A stretch of 63,701 nucleotides of DNA from NCBI RefSeq assembly GCF_017874425.1, contig NZ_JAGGLL010000026.1:1-63701 (forward strand), given 5' to 3'. The position numbers were made by a program, and so were the translations under genes. Under the pieces are notes generated by a model. The model had not been told where the DNA came from. It saw only the letters and a program-made list of their open reading frames with translations, and ran no database searches. This DNA is from Clostridium punense. Lineage in GTDB: Bacteria; Bacillota; Clostridia; Clostridiales; Clostridiaceae. Of this stretch, positions 8,278 to 17,082 are shown piece after piece. Numbering within the stretch: the stretch's first letter is position 1; every line of letters begins with the position of its first letter.

Positions 8278-8655
8278 CTATAGCTCATGTTTGTCTGGAA
8301 GTATTTCAATCCAGTAGCCATCTGGGTCCATGATAAAGTAGATTCCCATTGCTTTATTTTCAAAACAAATACAGCCCATTTCTTTATGTTTTTCGTAAGC
8401 TGCATCAAAGTCCTCTGTAACAACAGCTAAATGGAATTCTGCTTCTCCTAAATTGTATGGCTCTTTTCTATCTTTAAGCCAAGTTAACTCTAGAGTGAAA
8501 CCAGTAGTTTTATCTCCCATGTAAACAAGAGTGAAGCTATCATCTGGAGCATTATATCTTTTTGCTTCTACAAAGCCTAATGCTTCTTCATAGAACTTCA
8601 TACTTCTTTCAAGGTCTAAAACGTTAAAGTTAAAATGATTAAAGGTAAATTTCAT
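8278..8655 (-). CDS. VOC-family protein, lactoylglutathione-lyase-like
   Basis: A 125-residue two-module VOC protein. The four expected metal ligands are visible: His in the N-terminal FNHFNFNV, Glu in TLELTW, His in AEFHLAV and Glu in WIEILPD, in the order of glyoxalase I. The sequence is closest in style to GloA-like lyases that detoxify methylglyoxal adducts; whether the cofactor is glutathione or another thiol cannot be told. A GGGCGG ribosome site precedes the ATG. It is a single gene. Confidence 0.88.
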   Translation of the reverse strand: MKFTFNHFNFNVLDLERSMKFYEEALGFVEAKRYNAPDDSFTLVYMGDKTTGFTLELTWLKDRKEPYNLGEAEFHLAVVTEDFDAAYEKHKEMGCICFENKAMGIYFIMDPDGYWIEILPDKHEL

Positions 8656-8950
8656 TTCATTTCCGCCCTTCTAAATAAATTTCTATGTATAGTATACACT
8701 ATTAGGGAATTAATAGTAAATTTTTATATTGCAGTTTCAACATAAAAATTTCTCTAAATGAAATTATTATAAAAATATTCATATTAAATTAATAAGTATG
8801 TTATTAACACACTAAATACTAAATATTAAAATTCATGAATACTTAAAAAGACTTTTTAACTCCTCATCAAATTACTATCTATAGAAATGCAAGTTATCAA
8901 TATGTTATGATTTTATTATATAAATATATGTAAAGTTTGGAGGTACTAAA

Positions 8951-9688
8951 ATGAGTGATATTAAAGCTAAAATCCATTATATATACCATAGTGGCTTTAC
9001 CCTTGAAACTGACAATGCCTTTTTAATCTTTGACTATTATAAACATCCTAATTCAAATGAAGCTTTAGCTAGTGAGGATGTTTTAACCCCTGAAAATCTT
9101 AAGTCTAAAAAGAAGGTTCTCATTTTTTCTTCTCACAGTCATGGAGATCATTTTAACTCTGAAATTTTAAAGTGGCAGCAGTATAGCAATAATACTGAAT
9201 ATATTTTAAGCTGTGATATTGAGATAAAAGATATGAAGCCAAATTACACTATTATTTCTGAAGGAGAAGAAAAATTTATTAAAGGTGTCTACGTAAAAGC
9301 TTATGGATCAACGGATATTGGTATTTCTTTTCTTGTAAAAATAGATGGCTTAACAATTTTCCATGCTGGTGATCTTAATTGGTGGCATTGGAAAGAGGAT
9401 TCTCTAGAGGAGAGAAATTTAGCTGAGAAAGCCTTTAAAGAAAATATGAAAACAATAAAGGCACAACAAAACAACATTGATATAGCTTTCTTCCCTGTAG
9501 ATTCAAGGCTTGAAGAATTTTACTATATTGGTGGAGAATATTTTATAAAGGAGCTTCATCCTAAGCTTCTTATTCCAATGCATTTTGGTGATGATTTTTC
9601 AGCTACTAAAAATTTTGCTGAAAAGTTTAAGCTTCCTCAAACAACTTGTATAGAAATAACTCATGGATTCCAAGAAATTTTATACTAA
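8951..9688 (+). CDS. MBL-fold metallo-hydrolase
   Basis: A 245-residue metallo-beta-lactamase-fold protein. The metal motif SHSHGDHF (residues 61-68), the later FHAGDLNWWHW (residues 137-147) and PMHFGDD near the C-terminus supply the histidines and aspartates for a binuclear site. It is of the short UlaG/YtnP-like type without an extra RNA-binding domain, so a small-molecule hydrolase is more likely than an RNase. The substrate is unknown. GGAGGT lies seven bases before the ATG. Single gene. Confidence 0.85.
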   Translation: MSDIKAKIHYIYHSGFTLETDNAFLIFDYYKHPNSNEALASEDVLTPENLKSKKKVLIFSSHSHGDHFNSEILKWQQYSNNTEYILSCDIEIKDMKPNYTIISEGEEKFIKGVYVKAYGSTDIGISFLVKIDGLTIFHAGDLNWWHWKEDSLEERNLAEKAFKENMKTIKAQQNNIDIAFFPVDSRLEEFYYIGGEYFIKELHPKLLIPMHFGDDFSATKNFAEKFKLPQTTCIEITHGFQEILY

Positions 9689-9797
9689 TTCTCTTCATTA
9701 ACTTGTTTTATAAAAAACAAAAATATAGTGATAAATTCTCCTTTTAATCCTAGGGTGGTTTCCTTAAAATTTTGGAAAGCTAATAAAATAAGTTATG

Positions 9798-9853
9798 CTA
9801 AATATTAAAGTATCTTTTCTAAATATTAAAGTATCTTTTTTAAATATTAAAAT
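9798..9853. repeat. 21-bp tandem repeat, 2.6 copies
   Basis: Two identical 21-bp units (CTAAATATTAAAGTATCTTTT at 9798-9818 and 9819-9839) are followed by a partial unit to about 9853. The repeat lies between the MBL gene and the glutaredoxin gene and has no coding potential. Confidence 0.85.
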
Positions 9854-9857
9854 AAAA

Positions 9858-9914
9858 AACTCATAGAGATTAATAAAGTGAACTATAAAAGTTTTCTTTA
9901 TATCCCTATGAGTT
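9858..9914. terminator. Hairpin between convergent genes
   Basis: AACTCATAG (9858-9866) pairs with CTATGAGTT (9906-9914) with a long 39-base loop. It sits between the convergent MBL gene and the peroxide operon. The long loop makes it a weaker terminator candidate. Confidence 0.5.
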
Positions 9915-9997
9915 CTATTCGTTGCTATCTCTAATATTAAATATCACTATTTAATAAAATACCCTGCCAGCTATTATCTATTCTTCCTTTTTTGAAA

Positions 9998-10228
9998 TTA
10001 TAAGTTTAGTGCAGAAGCAATTTTTTCTTTGTTGAAACCAACGATTTCTTCTTCATTAATAACTATTACTGGTACTGACATATAACCTTTTTTCATTAGC
10101 TCCTTTCTTGCTTCCATATCTTTTGAAATATTGTGCTCAATATACTCCACATTATTCTCCCTAAAGAATGATTTAGCCTCTTGGCAATATCCACAAGTGT
10201 CACTGCTATATATTTCAACCTTATTCAT
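9998..10228 (-). CDS. Glutaredoxin-like protein (NrdH/YruB type)
   Basis: A 76-residue thioredoxin-fold disulfide reductase. The active site is CGYC (residues 12-15) in DTCGYCQEAK, with the cis-proline in SVPVIVI and the C-terminal GFNKEKI. The open frame extends to 10255, but AAAGGCGG before the ATG at 10228 sets the start. It is the third gene of a gpx-ohrR-like-glutaredoxin series and may recycle the peroxidase or the oxidised regulator; this is an inference from position. Confidence 0.9.
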   Translation of the reverse strand: MNKVEIYSSDTCGYCQEAKSFFRENNVEYIEHNISKDMEARKELMKKGYMSVPVIVINEEEIVGFNKEKIASALNL

Positions 10229-10276
10229 AAAATTACCGCCTTTCTTAATAAACATTTCTATATAATTATTCCTATT

Positions 10277-10717
10277 TTAAGATTCAATATTTTCCAATGT
10301 ATTTAACATATCTTTTAGTTTATCTTTTAAAAGGATTGCTTCTTCAGCAGAAAGCCCTGTTGAACAAAATAACTTTGTAGGTATTTCCACTGCCTTATCC
10401 TTCATCTTAACTCCAGCTTCTGTAAGTCTTACATAAACGTTTCGCTCATCTTGTTTATCTCTAGTTCTTTCAACTAAACCCATTGCCTCTAGTTTTTTTA
10501 GTAGTGGGGTAAGAGTTCCAGAATCAAGGTGAAGTCTTGCTCCAAGTTCTTTAACTGTAACATCATCCTTTTCCCACAAAACCAGTAAGGTTATATACTG
10601 AGTATAAGTTAATCCCAACTCATCTAGGAAGGGCTTATAACGCTTTGTAACTTCCCTTGAGCAGGCATATAAGGCAAAGCATAGTTGATTGTCTAGCTTT
10701 AATAGTTCATAGTTCAT
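10277..10717 (-). CDS. MarR-family peroxide sensor, OhrR-like
   Basis: A 146-residue winged-helix repressor. The N-terminus LDNQLCFALYACSRE closely follows the OhrR signature, with the peroxidatic cysteine at position 13. A further cysteine at 118 (KLFCSTG) is where two-Cys OhrR proteins have their resolving cysteine, and a third is at 19. The DNA-binding helix region is VTVKELGARLHLDSGTLT. OhrR repressors are released from DNA by organic hydroperoxides. The gene starts 2 bases after gpx and so is coupled to it. A perfect OhrR-type palindrome at 11377 upstream of gpx is the likely operator, making the operon self-regulated. Confidence 0.9.
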   Translation of the reverse strand: MNYELLKLDNQLCFALYACSREVTKRYKPFLDELGLTYTQYITLLVLWEKDDVTVKELGARLHLDSGTLTPLLKKLEAMGLVERTRDKQDERNVYVRLTEAGVKMKDKAVEIPTKLFCSTGLSAEEAILLKDKLKDMLNTLENIES

Positions 10718-10719
10718 GA

Positions 10720-11265
10720 TTATAACAATGCTTCAATATGTGGTTTTATATCCATTGGCTCTGTTGTTGGCTCAAATCTTTCCACGATATTGCCTTCTCT
10801 ATCAATTAAAAACTTTGTAAAGTTCCACTTTATAGAGTTTCCTATTAAGAACTCTGGGAAACTTTCTTGTAGGAAGCTATTAAGAATTTTTCCTGATGGA
10901 TGAGTTAAGTCGAAACCTTTAAAAGCTACACTTTCACTTAAATATTTAAACATTGGATGGGCATCTTTTCCTCTTACATTTACTTTATCAAATAGCGGAA
11001 AGCTTACTCCATAATTAAGCTGACAGAAACTTTGAACTTCACTATTATTTCCTGGCTCTTGCTCAGCAAATTGATTACATGGGAATCCTAGTATTTCTAC
11101 TCCCTTATCCTTGTACTGATCATATAATTTTTGTAAATCACCGTATTGTGGAGTAAAACCACATTTGCTTGCAGTATTTACAATAAGTAATACTTTTCCT
11201 TTATATTCCTCTAGAGATACCTCTTCACCATAGATGTTGTTTACTTTAAAATCATAAATTTTCAT
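10720..11265 (-). CDS. Glutathione peroxidase-family thiol peroxidase
   Basis: A 181-residue GPx-family enzyme. The peroxidatic cysteine is in NTASKCGFTPQY, with the conserved GFPCNQF (second cysteine) and the tryptophan of KWNFTKFL. It is a cysteine, not selenocysteine, form; such bacterial enzymes commonly use thioredoxin-like donors to reduce organic hydroperoxides. It heads the operon with an OhrR-like sensor and a glutaredoxin. TAAGGAGG lies eight bases before the ATG. Confidence 0.93.
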   Translation of the reverse strand: MKIYDFKVNNIYGEEVSLEEYKGKVLLIVNTASKCGFTPQYGDLQKLYDQYKDKGVEILGFPCNQFAEQEPGNNSEVQSFCQLNYGVSFPLFDKVNVRGKDAHPMFKYLSESVAFKGFDLTHPSGKILNSFLQESFPEFLIGNSIKWNFTKFLIDREGNIVERFEPTTEPMDIKPHIEALL

Positions 11266-11376
11266 TGTTAATCCTCCTTAAAATTCTCAGCATTTTATCT
11301 TATTCATTTAAAAATCTAATTATTCATAAACCGATATACACAACTCAATTTGCTTAAACTTTATTTTATTAAATTG

Positions 11377-11390
11377 AATTGTATACAATT
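11377..11390. promoter_or_regulatory. Candidate OhrR operator upstream of gpx
   Basis: AATTGTATACAATT is a perfect 14-bp palindrome about 110 bases upstream of gpx. Bacillus OhrR boxes are built from TACAATT/AATTGTA half-sites, so the match is close. On the minus strand it contains TTGTAT, which could serve as the -35 box. Direct binding is inferred. Confidence 0.65.
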
Positions 11391-11474
11391 TACTTTCTAT
11401 AATATTATATTACTCCTTCTCTTTTACTTCGTCAATAGGTAAAATTAATTTATTTAATAATTATTATTGATAAC

Positions 11475-11514
11475 TAAAAACCCTATGCTAAAACCTTTGT
11501 TAAAGCATAGGGTT
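11475..11514 (-). terminator. Terminator of the PBP gene
   Basis: AACCCTATGCT (11479-11489) pairs with AGCATAGGGTT (11504-11514); on the minus strand the stem is followed by TTTTTAGTTAT. It lies about 100 bases after the PBP stop codon. Confidence 0.85.
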
Positions 11515-11610
11515 AATATTGGTTGTTTATATTGTTCTTTAACCTTCATAGTCTATAACATGTCACTTTTTAAGTTTAAACATAGCTTCAAGTATTCTAC
11601 CCTATATAAT

Positions 11611-13806
11611 CTACCCACGTTTCAAGTAATATTCAATTACATTTTTAACTTTGGGAACTACAAAATGACTTCCACCTTTTGCTTTTACATCCTCAATGAC
11701 CATAGATACAACTATTTTAGGATCATCTAAATTTAATGCCACAAACCATCCATTTTCCTTTCCTTCTGTATCCTGAGCATCCTTTTTTAGCTCTGCTGTA
11801 CCAGTTTTCCCTCCAATGGTGACACCATTAATCTTCCCCTCATGAGCCGTACCTTCTGGATCTTCAACTACTGCCTTCAATCCCTCAATTAGTGGAGCTA
11901 TATTTTCACCACCAATTGACTTTGACTTCCAAACCTTAGCAGTATATCCATTTGTGATATCTAGAGCTGGTGCTATAACATTCCCCTCATTAACTAAAGA
12001 AGAATACGCCAGTGCCAAATGAAGTGGAGTTACAAGCACTTCCCCTTGACCATAACCTGAATCTGCTAGAAGAACATCTTTTGCAATTTTATTACCATTA
12101 GCAACTTGGGTATTTTCCGTAGGATAATCAAAAGGAATTTCTTCGCCAATTCCAAAGGACATAGCTCCTTTAACAAACTCTTCTTTCCCTATTTTTAAGG
12201 AAGCCATAGCAAAATATATATTATCAGAATATTTAAAGGCATCTCTTAAGGTCACTGGCTTTCCTGGATCTTTAACCCTAGTGATGTTATAACTTCCCCA
12301 AGATTTGCTTGGTTGCCATTGATTTCCTTCAATACCCACAGCTTCTTCTGGTTTTATAGCACCCTTATTAAGTCCTACTGCTGCAGTTATTAATTTAAAG
12401 GTGGAACCTGGAGAGTAGCTATTATTGAACTTATTATCAAATTCATCCACGGGGGTTGCTTCCCAAGCTGCTCTTTGTCCTTCTGAAATATAAGTAGAAA
12501 ACAAGTTAGGATCATAGGAAGGTGAACTTACCATAGCAAGAACTTCTCCAGTTTTAGGGTGTGCTGCCACTGCTGCTCCTGGTTCTTTATTCATTTCCTC
12601 ATATATCTTTTTTTGTAGTTCTGAATCTATGGATACTTTAATATTTTCTCCATCCTTAGGTTCTTTTTTAGCAACCTCAATGACTTCTTTCTTGTCTTCA
12701 CTTCCTCTTTCTATATAAATTCGTCCTCCACTTTCACCTTTAAGTCTTTTCTCATAAACCTGTTCTAATCCTTTTTTTCCAATAAAACTATTTCCCCCAT
12801 ACCCTTGATTTTTCACTTTTTCTAATTCCTCTGCAGTAATAGGGCCAACGTACCCTATTAAGGCTCCCGTTGCTTCTCCTCCTGGGTAAACTCTACCCAT
12901 TTCTTCATTAACTCTTACTCCTTTAATTTGAAGAACATAATCCTTCCTTTCTTTTTCACTTAAAGACATTTTTACAATGGGTACAAAGAAGTCTGGATTG
13001 CTATTTCTTTTAAGTTTATCCTGTATAACTTCAGGTTTAATATCTAAAACCTTAGACATTTGAATTATTTTATTTTCTTTATCTTCTTCAAAAAATCTTG
13101 GATGAATTCCAACAGAATTAATCTTTGCATTTATAGCAAGGCCCTTTCCAGACCTGTCATAAATTTCACCTCTAGTTGGAGTAAAAACTTCTGCTCTTAC
13201 TCTATCTCCTGGCTCCATATAGGGAAATATGAGCCTTTCATTCCAAAGAATTTTCCAGGTACTTTTCTTATCCTGTTTTTCCTTTGTCATGGTTACTTCA
13301 TAGCCTGGCACCTCTATATTTCCTGCTAAGGTATTCATATTAATTGAAAAAGGAATCTTAACATTATCTTCTTTTGTTTGTTTTAAATCCTCAGTACTAC
13401 CTACAGTAATGCTAATATCTTTAGCTTCTATGCCATCATAAATATTAGAATATCTTTTCACAAAATCCTCTTCTGAAATAGAAGTCTTTGTATTATTTGA
13501 AACCATATTATACATTGCTTTAAAATCTTGCTTTTGCCAATTTTCTTTATAGGTTTCAAAGATATCGTGAGGGTTCTCTTTTTTGTTGCAGGCTGTTAGA
13601 AGTGCTAAAATTACTAAAATACTTGTAGCAATTGCAAGAGATTTATATTTCCTAGAAGCAATAAAATTTGTTTCTTTATTAATATTATCTTTAGGTGTTT
13701 TAGTAAAACTTTTTCTATATGGTACAGTATTATCCTTACTTGACTTAGCTTTAATGAAAGCCATAATACTACACTTTTTAAATAATCTTCTCAAAGGCTT
13801 ATCCAT
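11611..13806 (-). CDS. Class B penicillin-binding protein with MecA_N domain
   Basis: A 731-residue peptidoglycan transpeptidase. A charged N-terminal extension of about 55 residues precedes a membrane segment that ends LLTACNKKE, which resembles a lipobox. It is followed by an NTF2-like MecA_N domain (about 75-190), the PBP dimerisation domain (GEIYDRSGKGLAIN) and the transpeptidase domain with all three motifs: SPGSTFKL (SxxK), YSDN (SxN) and GGKTGTAE (KTG). This architecture matches the PBP2a/PbpI group, whose Staphylococcus member confers beta-lactam resistance; related genes are normal residents of many clostridia, so resistance is not implied. AAAGGTG precedes the ATG. It has its own terminator. 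Confidence 0.93.
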   Translation of the reverse strand: MDKPLRRLFKKCSIMAFIKAKSSKDNTVPYRKSFTKTPKDNINKETNFIASRKYKSLAIATSILVILALLTACNKKENPHDIFETYKENWQKQDFKAMYNMVSNNTKTSISEEDFVKRYSNIYDGIEAKDISITVGSTEDLKQTKEDNVKIPFSINMNTLAGNIEVPGYEVTMTKEKQDKKSTWKILWNERLIFPYMEPGDRVRAEVFTPTRGEIYDRSGKGLAINAKINSVGIHPRFFEEDKENKIIQMSKVLDIKPEVIQDKLKRNSNPDFFVPIVKMSLSEKERKDYVLQIKGVRVNEEMGRVYPGGEATGALIGYVGPITAEELEKVKNQGYGGNSFIGKKGLEQVYEKRLKGESGGRIYIERGSEDKKEVIEVAKKEPKDGENIKVSIDSELQKKIYEEMNKEPGAAVAAHPKTGEVLAMVSSPSYDPNLFSTYISEGQRAAWEATPVDEFDNKFNNSYSPGSTFKLITAAVGLNKGAIKPEEAVGIEGNQWQPSKSWGSYNITRVKDPGKPVTLRDAFKYSDNIYFAMASLKIGKEEFVKGAMSFGIGEEIPFDYPTENTQVANGNKIAKDVLLADSGYGQGEVLVTPLHLALAYSSLVNEGNVIAPALDITNGYTAKVWKSKSIGGENIAPLIEGLKAVVEDPEGTAHEGKINGVTIGGKTGTAELKKDAQDTEGKENGWFVALNLDDPKIVVSMVIEDVKAKGGSHFVVPKVKNVIEYYLKRG

Positions 13807-13879
13807 AATTTACACACCTTTCTTATACTTTTATATTTAAATATATTTAATAGTATGTCCAAATTATTCTTATTATAAG

Positions 13880-13911
13880 CAAAAGCTGCCGACAACTTAA
13901 TGTCAGCAGCC
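13880..13911 (-). terminator. Terminator after the ric gene
   Basis: AAAGCTGCCGAC pairs with GTCAGCAGC plus flanking bases (one wobble); on the minus strand it ends GCAGCTTTTGC. It lies 65 bases after the ric stop codon. Confidence 0.8.
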
Positions 13912-13975
13912 TTATACTTTAAGGGATGGAGGTAAATGTTTATTATAAGAAGGGAGTAAACTTAATTAAAAAATC

Positions 13976-14674
13976 CTATATCATATTAAATAACACACTA
14001 TTTTCTAAATAAATGTGAATGAACAAATCCTTTTCTAAGTTATGAAGCTTATCATATACAAGCTTAAAAGTAGTACATGCTCCTTCTGGGGCTTTGAAGT
14101 CTCTTGTGATTTCTTCCATTTCCTTAAGGATATCCCCTGCAGCATCGTGCTCATCTTCAGTTTCTTTTATGAATTTTTCAATTGCTTCCTTATATTTTTC
14201 ATCCTTAGTATTTTCATATGCTCTAATAAGTGGGAATAAATTTTCTTCCTCTTTTACTAAGTGTTCTTCAAGTTCAGTTTTAAGAGCACCGAATAATCTA
14301 TGAACTTTTAATAATTCTTCAGCATGGTGGCTAAAGTGAACCTTTAAAACCTTAAATAATAGAGCATCAATTTCTCTTAACTCTTTCTTAGTGAAATCAT
14401 GATGGGTTTGCTCAATATGTCTCATTAATATAGTTGGCTTTTCTTTTCTCCAATCTCTATACTCAGCATTAGATTTTATAAACTTGTCATATTCCTCATT
14501 TAACTTTTCCACAATTACATCTGAATTTAAACCTTTTTCTTTTAGTGCTGCTCCTAAAGTGTCATGACCTCCACAGCAGTAATCAATTTTTAACTCATTG
14601 AATATTTCACTGGAACCAGGGAAAATTGAAACTACTTCACCTAATTTTTGATTTATATTAATTATTCTTTCCAT
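13976..14674 (-). CDS. ric: Iron-sulfur cluster repair di-iron protein (Ric/ScdA/YtfE)
   Basis: A 232-residue protein that repairs Fe-S clusters damaged by nitric oxide or oxidants. The N-terminal DUF542/ScdA_N domain has the hallmark IDYCCGGH (residues 30-37) and is followed by a hemerythrin-like four-helix domain whose histidines and glutamates are visible in MRHIEQTHHDF, VHFSHHAEELL, HLVKEEENLFP and EDEHDAAG. The length is normal. AGGAGG precedes the ATG. It is a single gene; no regulator is adjacent, and no clear operator was recognised in the 440-base upstream region. Confidence 0.95.
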   Translation of the reverse strand: MERIININQKLGEVVSIFPGSSEIFNELKIDYCCGGHDTLGAALKEKGLNSDVIVEKLNEEYDKFIKSNAEYRDWRKEKPTILMRHIEQTHHDFTKKELREIDALLFKVLKVHFSHHAEELLKVHRLFGALKTELEEHLVKEEENLFPLIRAYENTKDEKYKEAIEKFIKETEDEHDAAGDILKEMEEITRDFKAPEGACTTFKLVYDKLHNLEKDLFIHIYLENSVLFNMI

Positions 14675-15000
14675 TATTATTCCTCCTATTTTTCACTGTA
14701 ATTTTTTCATCTTTATTTTTTATCATAGTTTTTTTCACTTTTTATTTTAATTCTATATAGTTTCTTGCTTTTTAGTATTTCTGTTTTCCTATGACTTTAT
14801 TTTATAATTTTTTATAAATATAAAATATGATTGAAATCACATTTTGAAAATAAGTAGGAAAATAAAAATTGCATGTCTTCACGCAACTAAAAAAACTACA
14901 ATTACTTATAATTCTTCACTTATATTTTAGAATCTACTAGCCACAAGAGTTTATTTAAGCCTTTATAAATTAAGATAAGTTAAATTTCCTATAATAAAAA
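14675..15000. other. AT-rich intergenic region upstream of ric
   Basis: About 330 bases with long T and A tracts and no ORF or RNA family recognised. The ric promoter should lie here, but no convincing -35/-10 pair was identified. Confidence 0.4.
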
Positions 15001-15056
15001 AGCCACTAAAAAAACTTCCTTAGCACAATTTGTACTAGTGTTATTTTTTAGTAGCT
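15001..15056 (-). terminator. Terminator after CPBP protease gene
   Basis: AGCCACTAAAAAA (15001-15013) pairs with TTTTTTAGTAGCT (15044-15056), one mismatch/wobble; the minus strand ends in GGCTTTTTTATT. Confidence 0.8.
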
Positions 15057-15117
15057 AACTATACTTTTTAACTTATGTTCTTCACTAACTTATAGCCTTG
15101 AGCTCTAGATTATAATT

Positions 15118-15990
15118 TTATAATGACATGGCTACATCAAAGAAACCATGTAGGAGTATACACGGAGATAATGATTTAGTCTTAAAATACAATTTTCCAA
15201 ACATATATCCTATCATAGCCTGTGCAGCTGTAGCTAGTAAAAACATCCAAGTTACTGTGCCAGAGCTTATTATAGGGCTCACTACATGACTTATCCCAAA
15301 TATTATAGCTTGTATAACATTACACTTTTCATCAGTTAATCCTAACCCCTTTAGCCCAGATATTAAAAACCCTCTATAAAGAATTTCCTCATAAAAACCT
15401 GGGTAACATGAATTAACAATTGTATTTATAATAAAACCTATAACAAACTTTCCATTAGCCATATTTTCAAAATGAATAGTTTTATTTGTAATTCCTACAA
15501 TGTTAGTTACTATTTTAAAGGTTACATATAAAATAATAACGAATATAATGGATTTAAGTGTTAAGTTCCAATTATAATCACTAATTCTTATTTTAAAGAA
15601 GTAGCAAATGAAAATTGATAAGGTCAACACTAATGCTGCAATGGAAAAATGTAAAACATTAACTTCACTTCTAGTGTAATTGTTAATTTTAAATATGTTA
15701 GTCATTATGACAACGCAAATCAGAAAAATAAGTTCTAAAATACCAAATAAAATCAGAGCCCTTTTGTTCACATATATAGTTCTTCTTTCATCACCCCTAA
15801 TAGGAAATAAATATACTATCCCAATTGTAACGGCTATAGCACCAGTCATAAGTAATGGATAAGTTAATGGGCTTTTATAATAAGAATTGATATTATACCT
15901 ACTATAAAAATATAGGCATAAAAATCCCACTGTTAGAAACCCTAAATCCCACATTAGGGTACTTAAATTCTTTTTATTTAAATATCTCAT
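15118..15990 (-). CDS. CPBP-family intramembrane metalloprotease
   Basis: A 290-residue membrane protein with about eight helices. The CPBP (Abi, CAAX protease-like) motifs are present in order: EEILYRGFL (motif 1), FGISHVVSP (motif 2) and LLHGFFDVAMS (motif 3). Bacterial members serve in bacteriocin self-immunity or in membrane protein processing; nothing here selects between them. AGGAGG precedes the ATG. It starts 24 bases after the alpha/beta hydrolase gene and is probably in its operon. Confidence 0.88.
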   Translation of the reverse strand: MRYLNKKNLSTLMWDLGFLTVGFLCLYFYSRYNINSYYKSPLTYPLLMTGAIAVTIGIVYLFPIRGDERRTIYVNKRALILFGILELIFLICVVIMTNIFKINNYTRSEVNVLHFSIAALVLTLSIFICYFFKIRISDYNWNLTLKSIIFVIILYVTFKIVTNIVGITNKTIHFENMANGKFVIGFIINTIVNSCYPGFYEEILYRGFLISGLKGLGLTDEKCNVIQAIIFGISHVVSPIISSGTVTWMFLLATAAQAMIGYMFGKLYFKTKSLSPCILLHGFFDVAMSL

Positions 15991-16014
15991 AAAATCCTCC
16001 TAAATTCTTGTGAA

Positions 16015-16911
16015 CTAAATATACACTAACTCTTTTATAGCTTTAATTACCTGATCTGGTCTAGTTTCATTTATACAGTGATTACTGTCTTTAACTATTC
16101 TAAAGTCACATCTATCTGATAATTCCTTTAACCCATGAGACAACTTTTGTGAAAGTTTCTCAATTTTTACTGCTTCTACTTTTGGTATTCCTTCAGCTAC
16201 CATTTCGCTGACAGAGTATTCCGGATCTTCAACTAATACTATTAAAGGACATTTTGGAAAAGCTCCTGCCATCTTTATATTTGCTACATTATATTTTAAA
16301 TCAAGTATTTCCGAAAGTTGCGCTTTATATATTTCAGGTCTTACATAAAATTCCAAAAGTTCCTTTTGAATCTCTATAGGAAGACTAAGCTGACTTGAAG
16401 ATAGTTCAGGTTTTATCTCTTTCAACAATTGTTCTCGAGTATACTTAGAGTACTTTCCCCATAAATCAATATACACTTCATCTGAGGTAGTATCATTGGA
16501 TATGGGAGTATCCAACTCATCATACTGATTCCCTCTATCCATTGATGCAGATTCTACTAGCAATATACTTTCTACATAATCTGGATACAGCCTTGCAAAA
16601 TGCTGAACACACAAACCACCATAAGAATGACCTACTAATATAACCTTTTCTTTGATTCCCAGTGTGAGTAGTAAGTTATATAAATCTTTGGAGGCTATGA
16701 GCGTACTACTTCCTTCATCGCCAATTTGGCTATTTCCAACTCCTGATCTGTGAATTGCAATAATTTTTGTATGATGTGATATTTCTTCTATAATATCTAA
16801 CCAGTGATAAATGCTTCCTCCCATTCCTGGCATAATAACAACAGTCTTTCTCCCACTGCCAGTGATTAAACATTCTAATTTTTTCTCTCCCACATCTATT
16901 AATTTAAACAT
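16015..16911 (-). CDS. Alpha/beta-hydrolase
   Basis: A 298-residue alpha/beta-hydrolase. The oxyanion segment MPGMGGSIYHW and the nucleophile elbow GHSYGG are clear; the aspartate is probably in LVEDPEYS and the catalytic histidine in KDSNHCINET. Length and motif spacing suit a small esterase or C-C hydrolase of the MhpC/proline iminopeptidase-like group, but no substrate can be named. AAGGGG precedes the ATG; its upstream region overlaps a decayed esterase remnant. Likely cotranscribed with the CPBP protease gene downstream. Confidence 0.88.
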   Translation of the reverse strand: MFKLIDVGEKKLECLITGSGRKTVVIMPGMGGSIYHWLDIIEEISHHTKIIAIHRSGVGNSQIGDEGSSTLIASKDLYNLLLTLGIKEKVILVGHSYGGLCVQHFARLYPDYVESILLVESASMDRGNQYDELDTPISNDTTSDEVYIDLWGKYSKYTREQLLKEIKPELSSSQLSLPIEIQKELLEFYVRPEIYKAQLSEILDLKYNVANIKMAGAFPKCPLIVLVEDPEYSVSEMVAEGIPKVEAVKIEKLSQKLSHGLKELSDRCDFRIVKDSNHCINETRPDQVIKAIKELVYI

Positions 16912-16914
16912 TTT

Positions 16915-17058
16915 TATACCCCTTAATAAAATTTAAAATCTTGTCCACTTTCAACTCTAAATACACTAGCTATTGCCCCCTATCCCCTTGCTAATAGTTT
17001 GCAAAAGGGAGTTCTAGCTTTTTAAATGTTTTCATTATCTTCATGATAATTTATGAAA
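16915..17058 (-). pseudogene. Decayed 3' end of an esterase paralogue
   Basis: Translated on the minus strand, this stretch gives MKIMKTFKKLELPFANY, a stop, a scrambled part with another stop, and then LKVDKILNFIK. This aligns with the C-terminus of the complete esterase at 17867-18883 (MMNTFNKLKVPFEYY ... LKLNRALSFIKE). The nucleotide sequences also align along this length. It sits directly after the HAD gene at 17083, as the remainder of a duplicated gene. There is no start or intact frame. Confidence 0.75.
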
Positions 17059-17082
17059 CTTTATAATTTCCAAATACACTAT

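Noticed and set aside
11331-11337. CCGATAT, a possible sigma-D -10 box
   Set aside because: TAAA is at the wrong spacing (18) and there is no plus-strand gene downstream.
11611-13806. Transferred mecA-type resistance gene
   Set aside because: MecA_N-type PBPs are normal in clostridia; no mec regulators, recombinase or base-composition change is seen.
13583-13840. Plus-strand frame of 85 codons at the PBP 5' end
   Set aside because: It is antisense to the PBP gene with no ribosome site; a shadow of the real gene.
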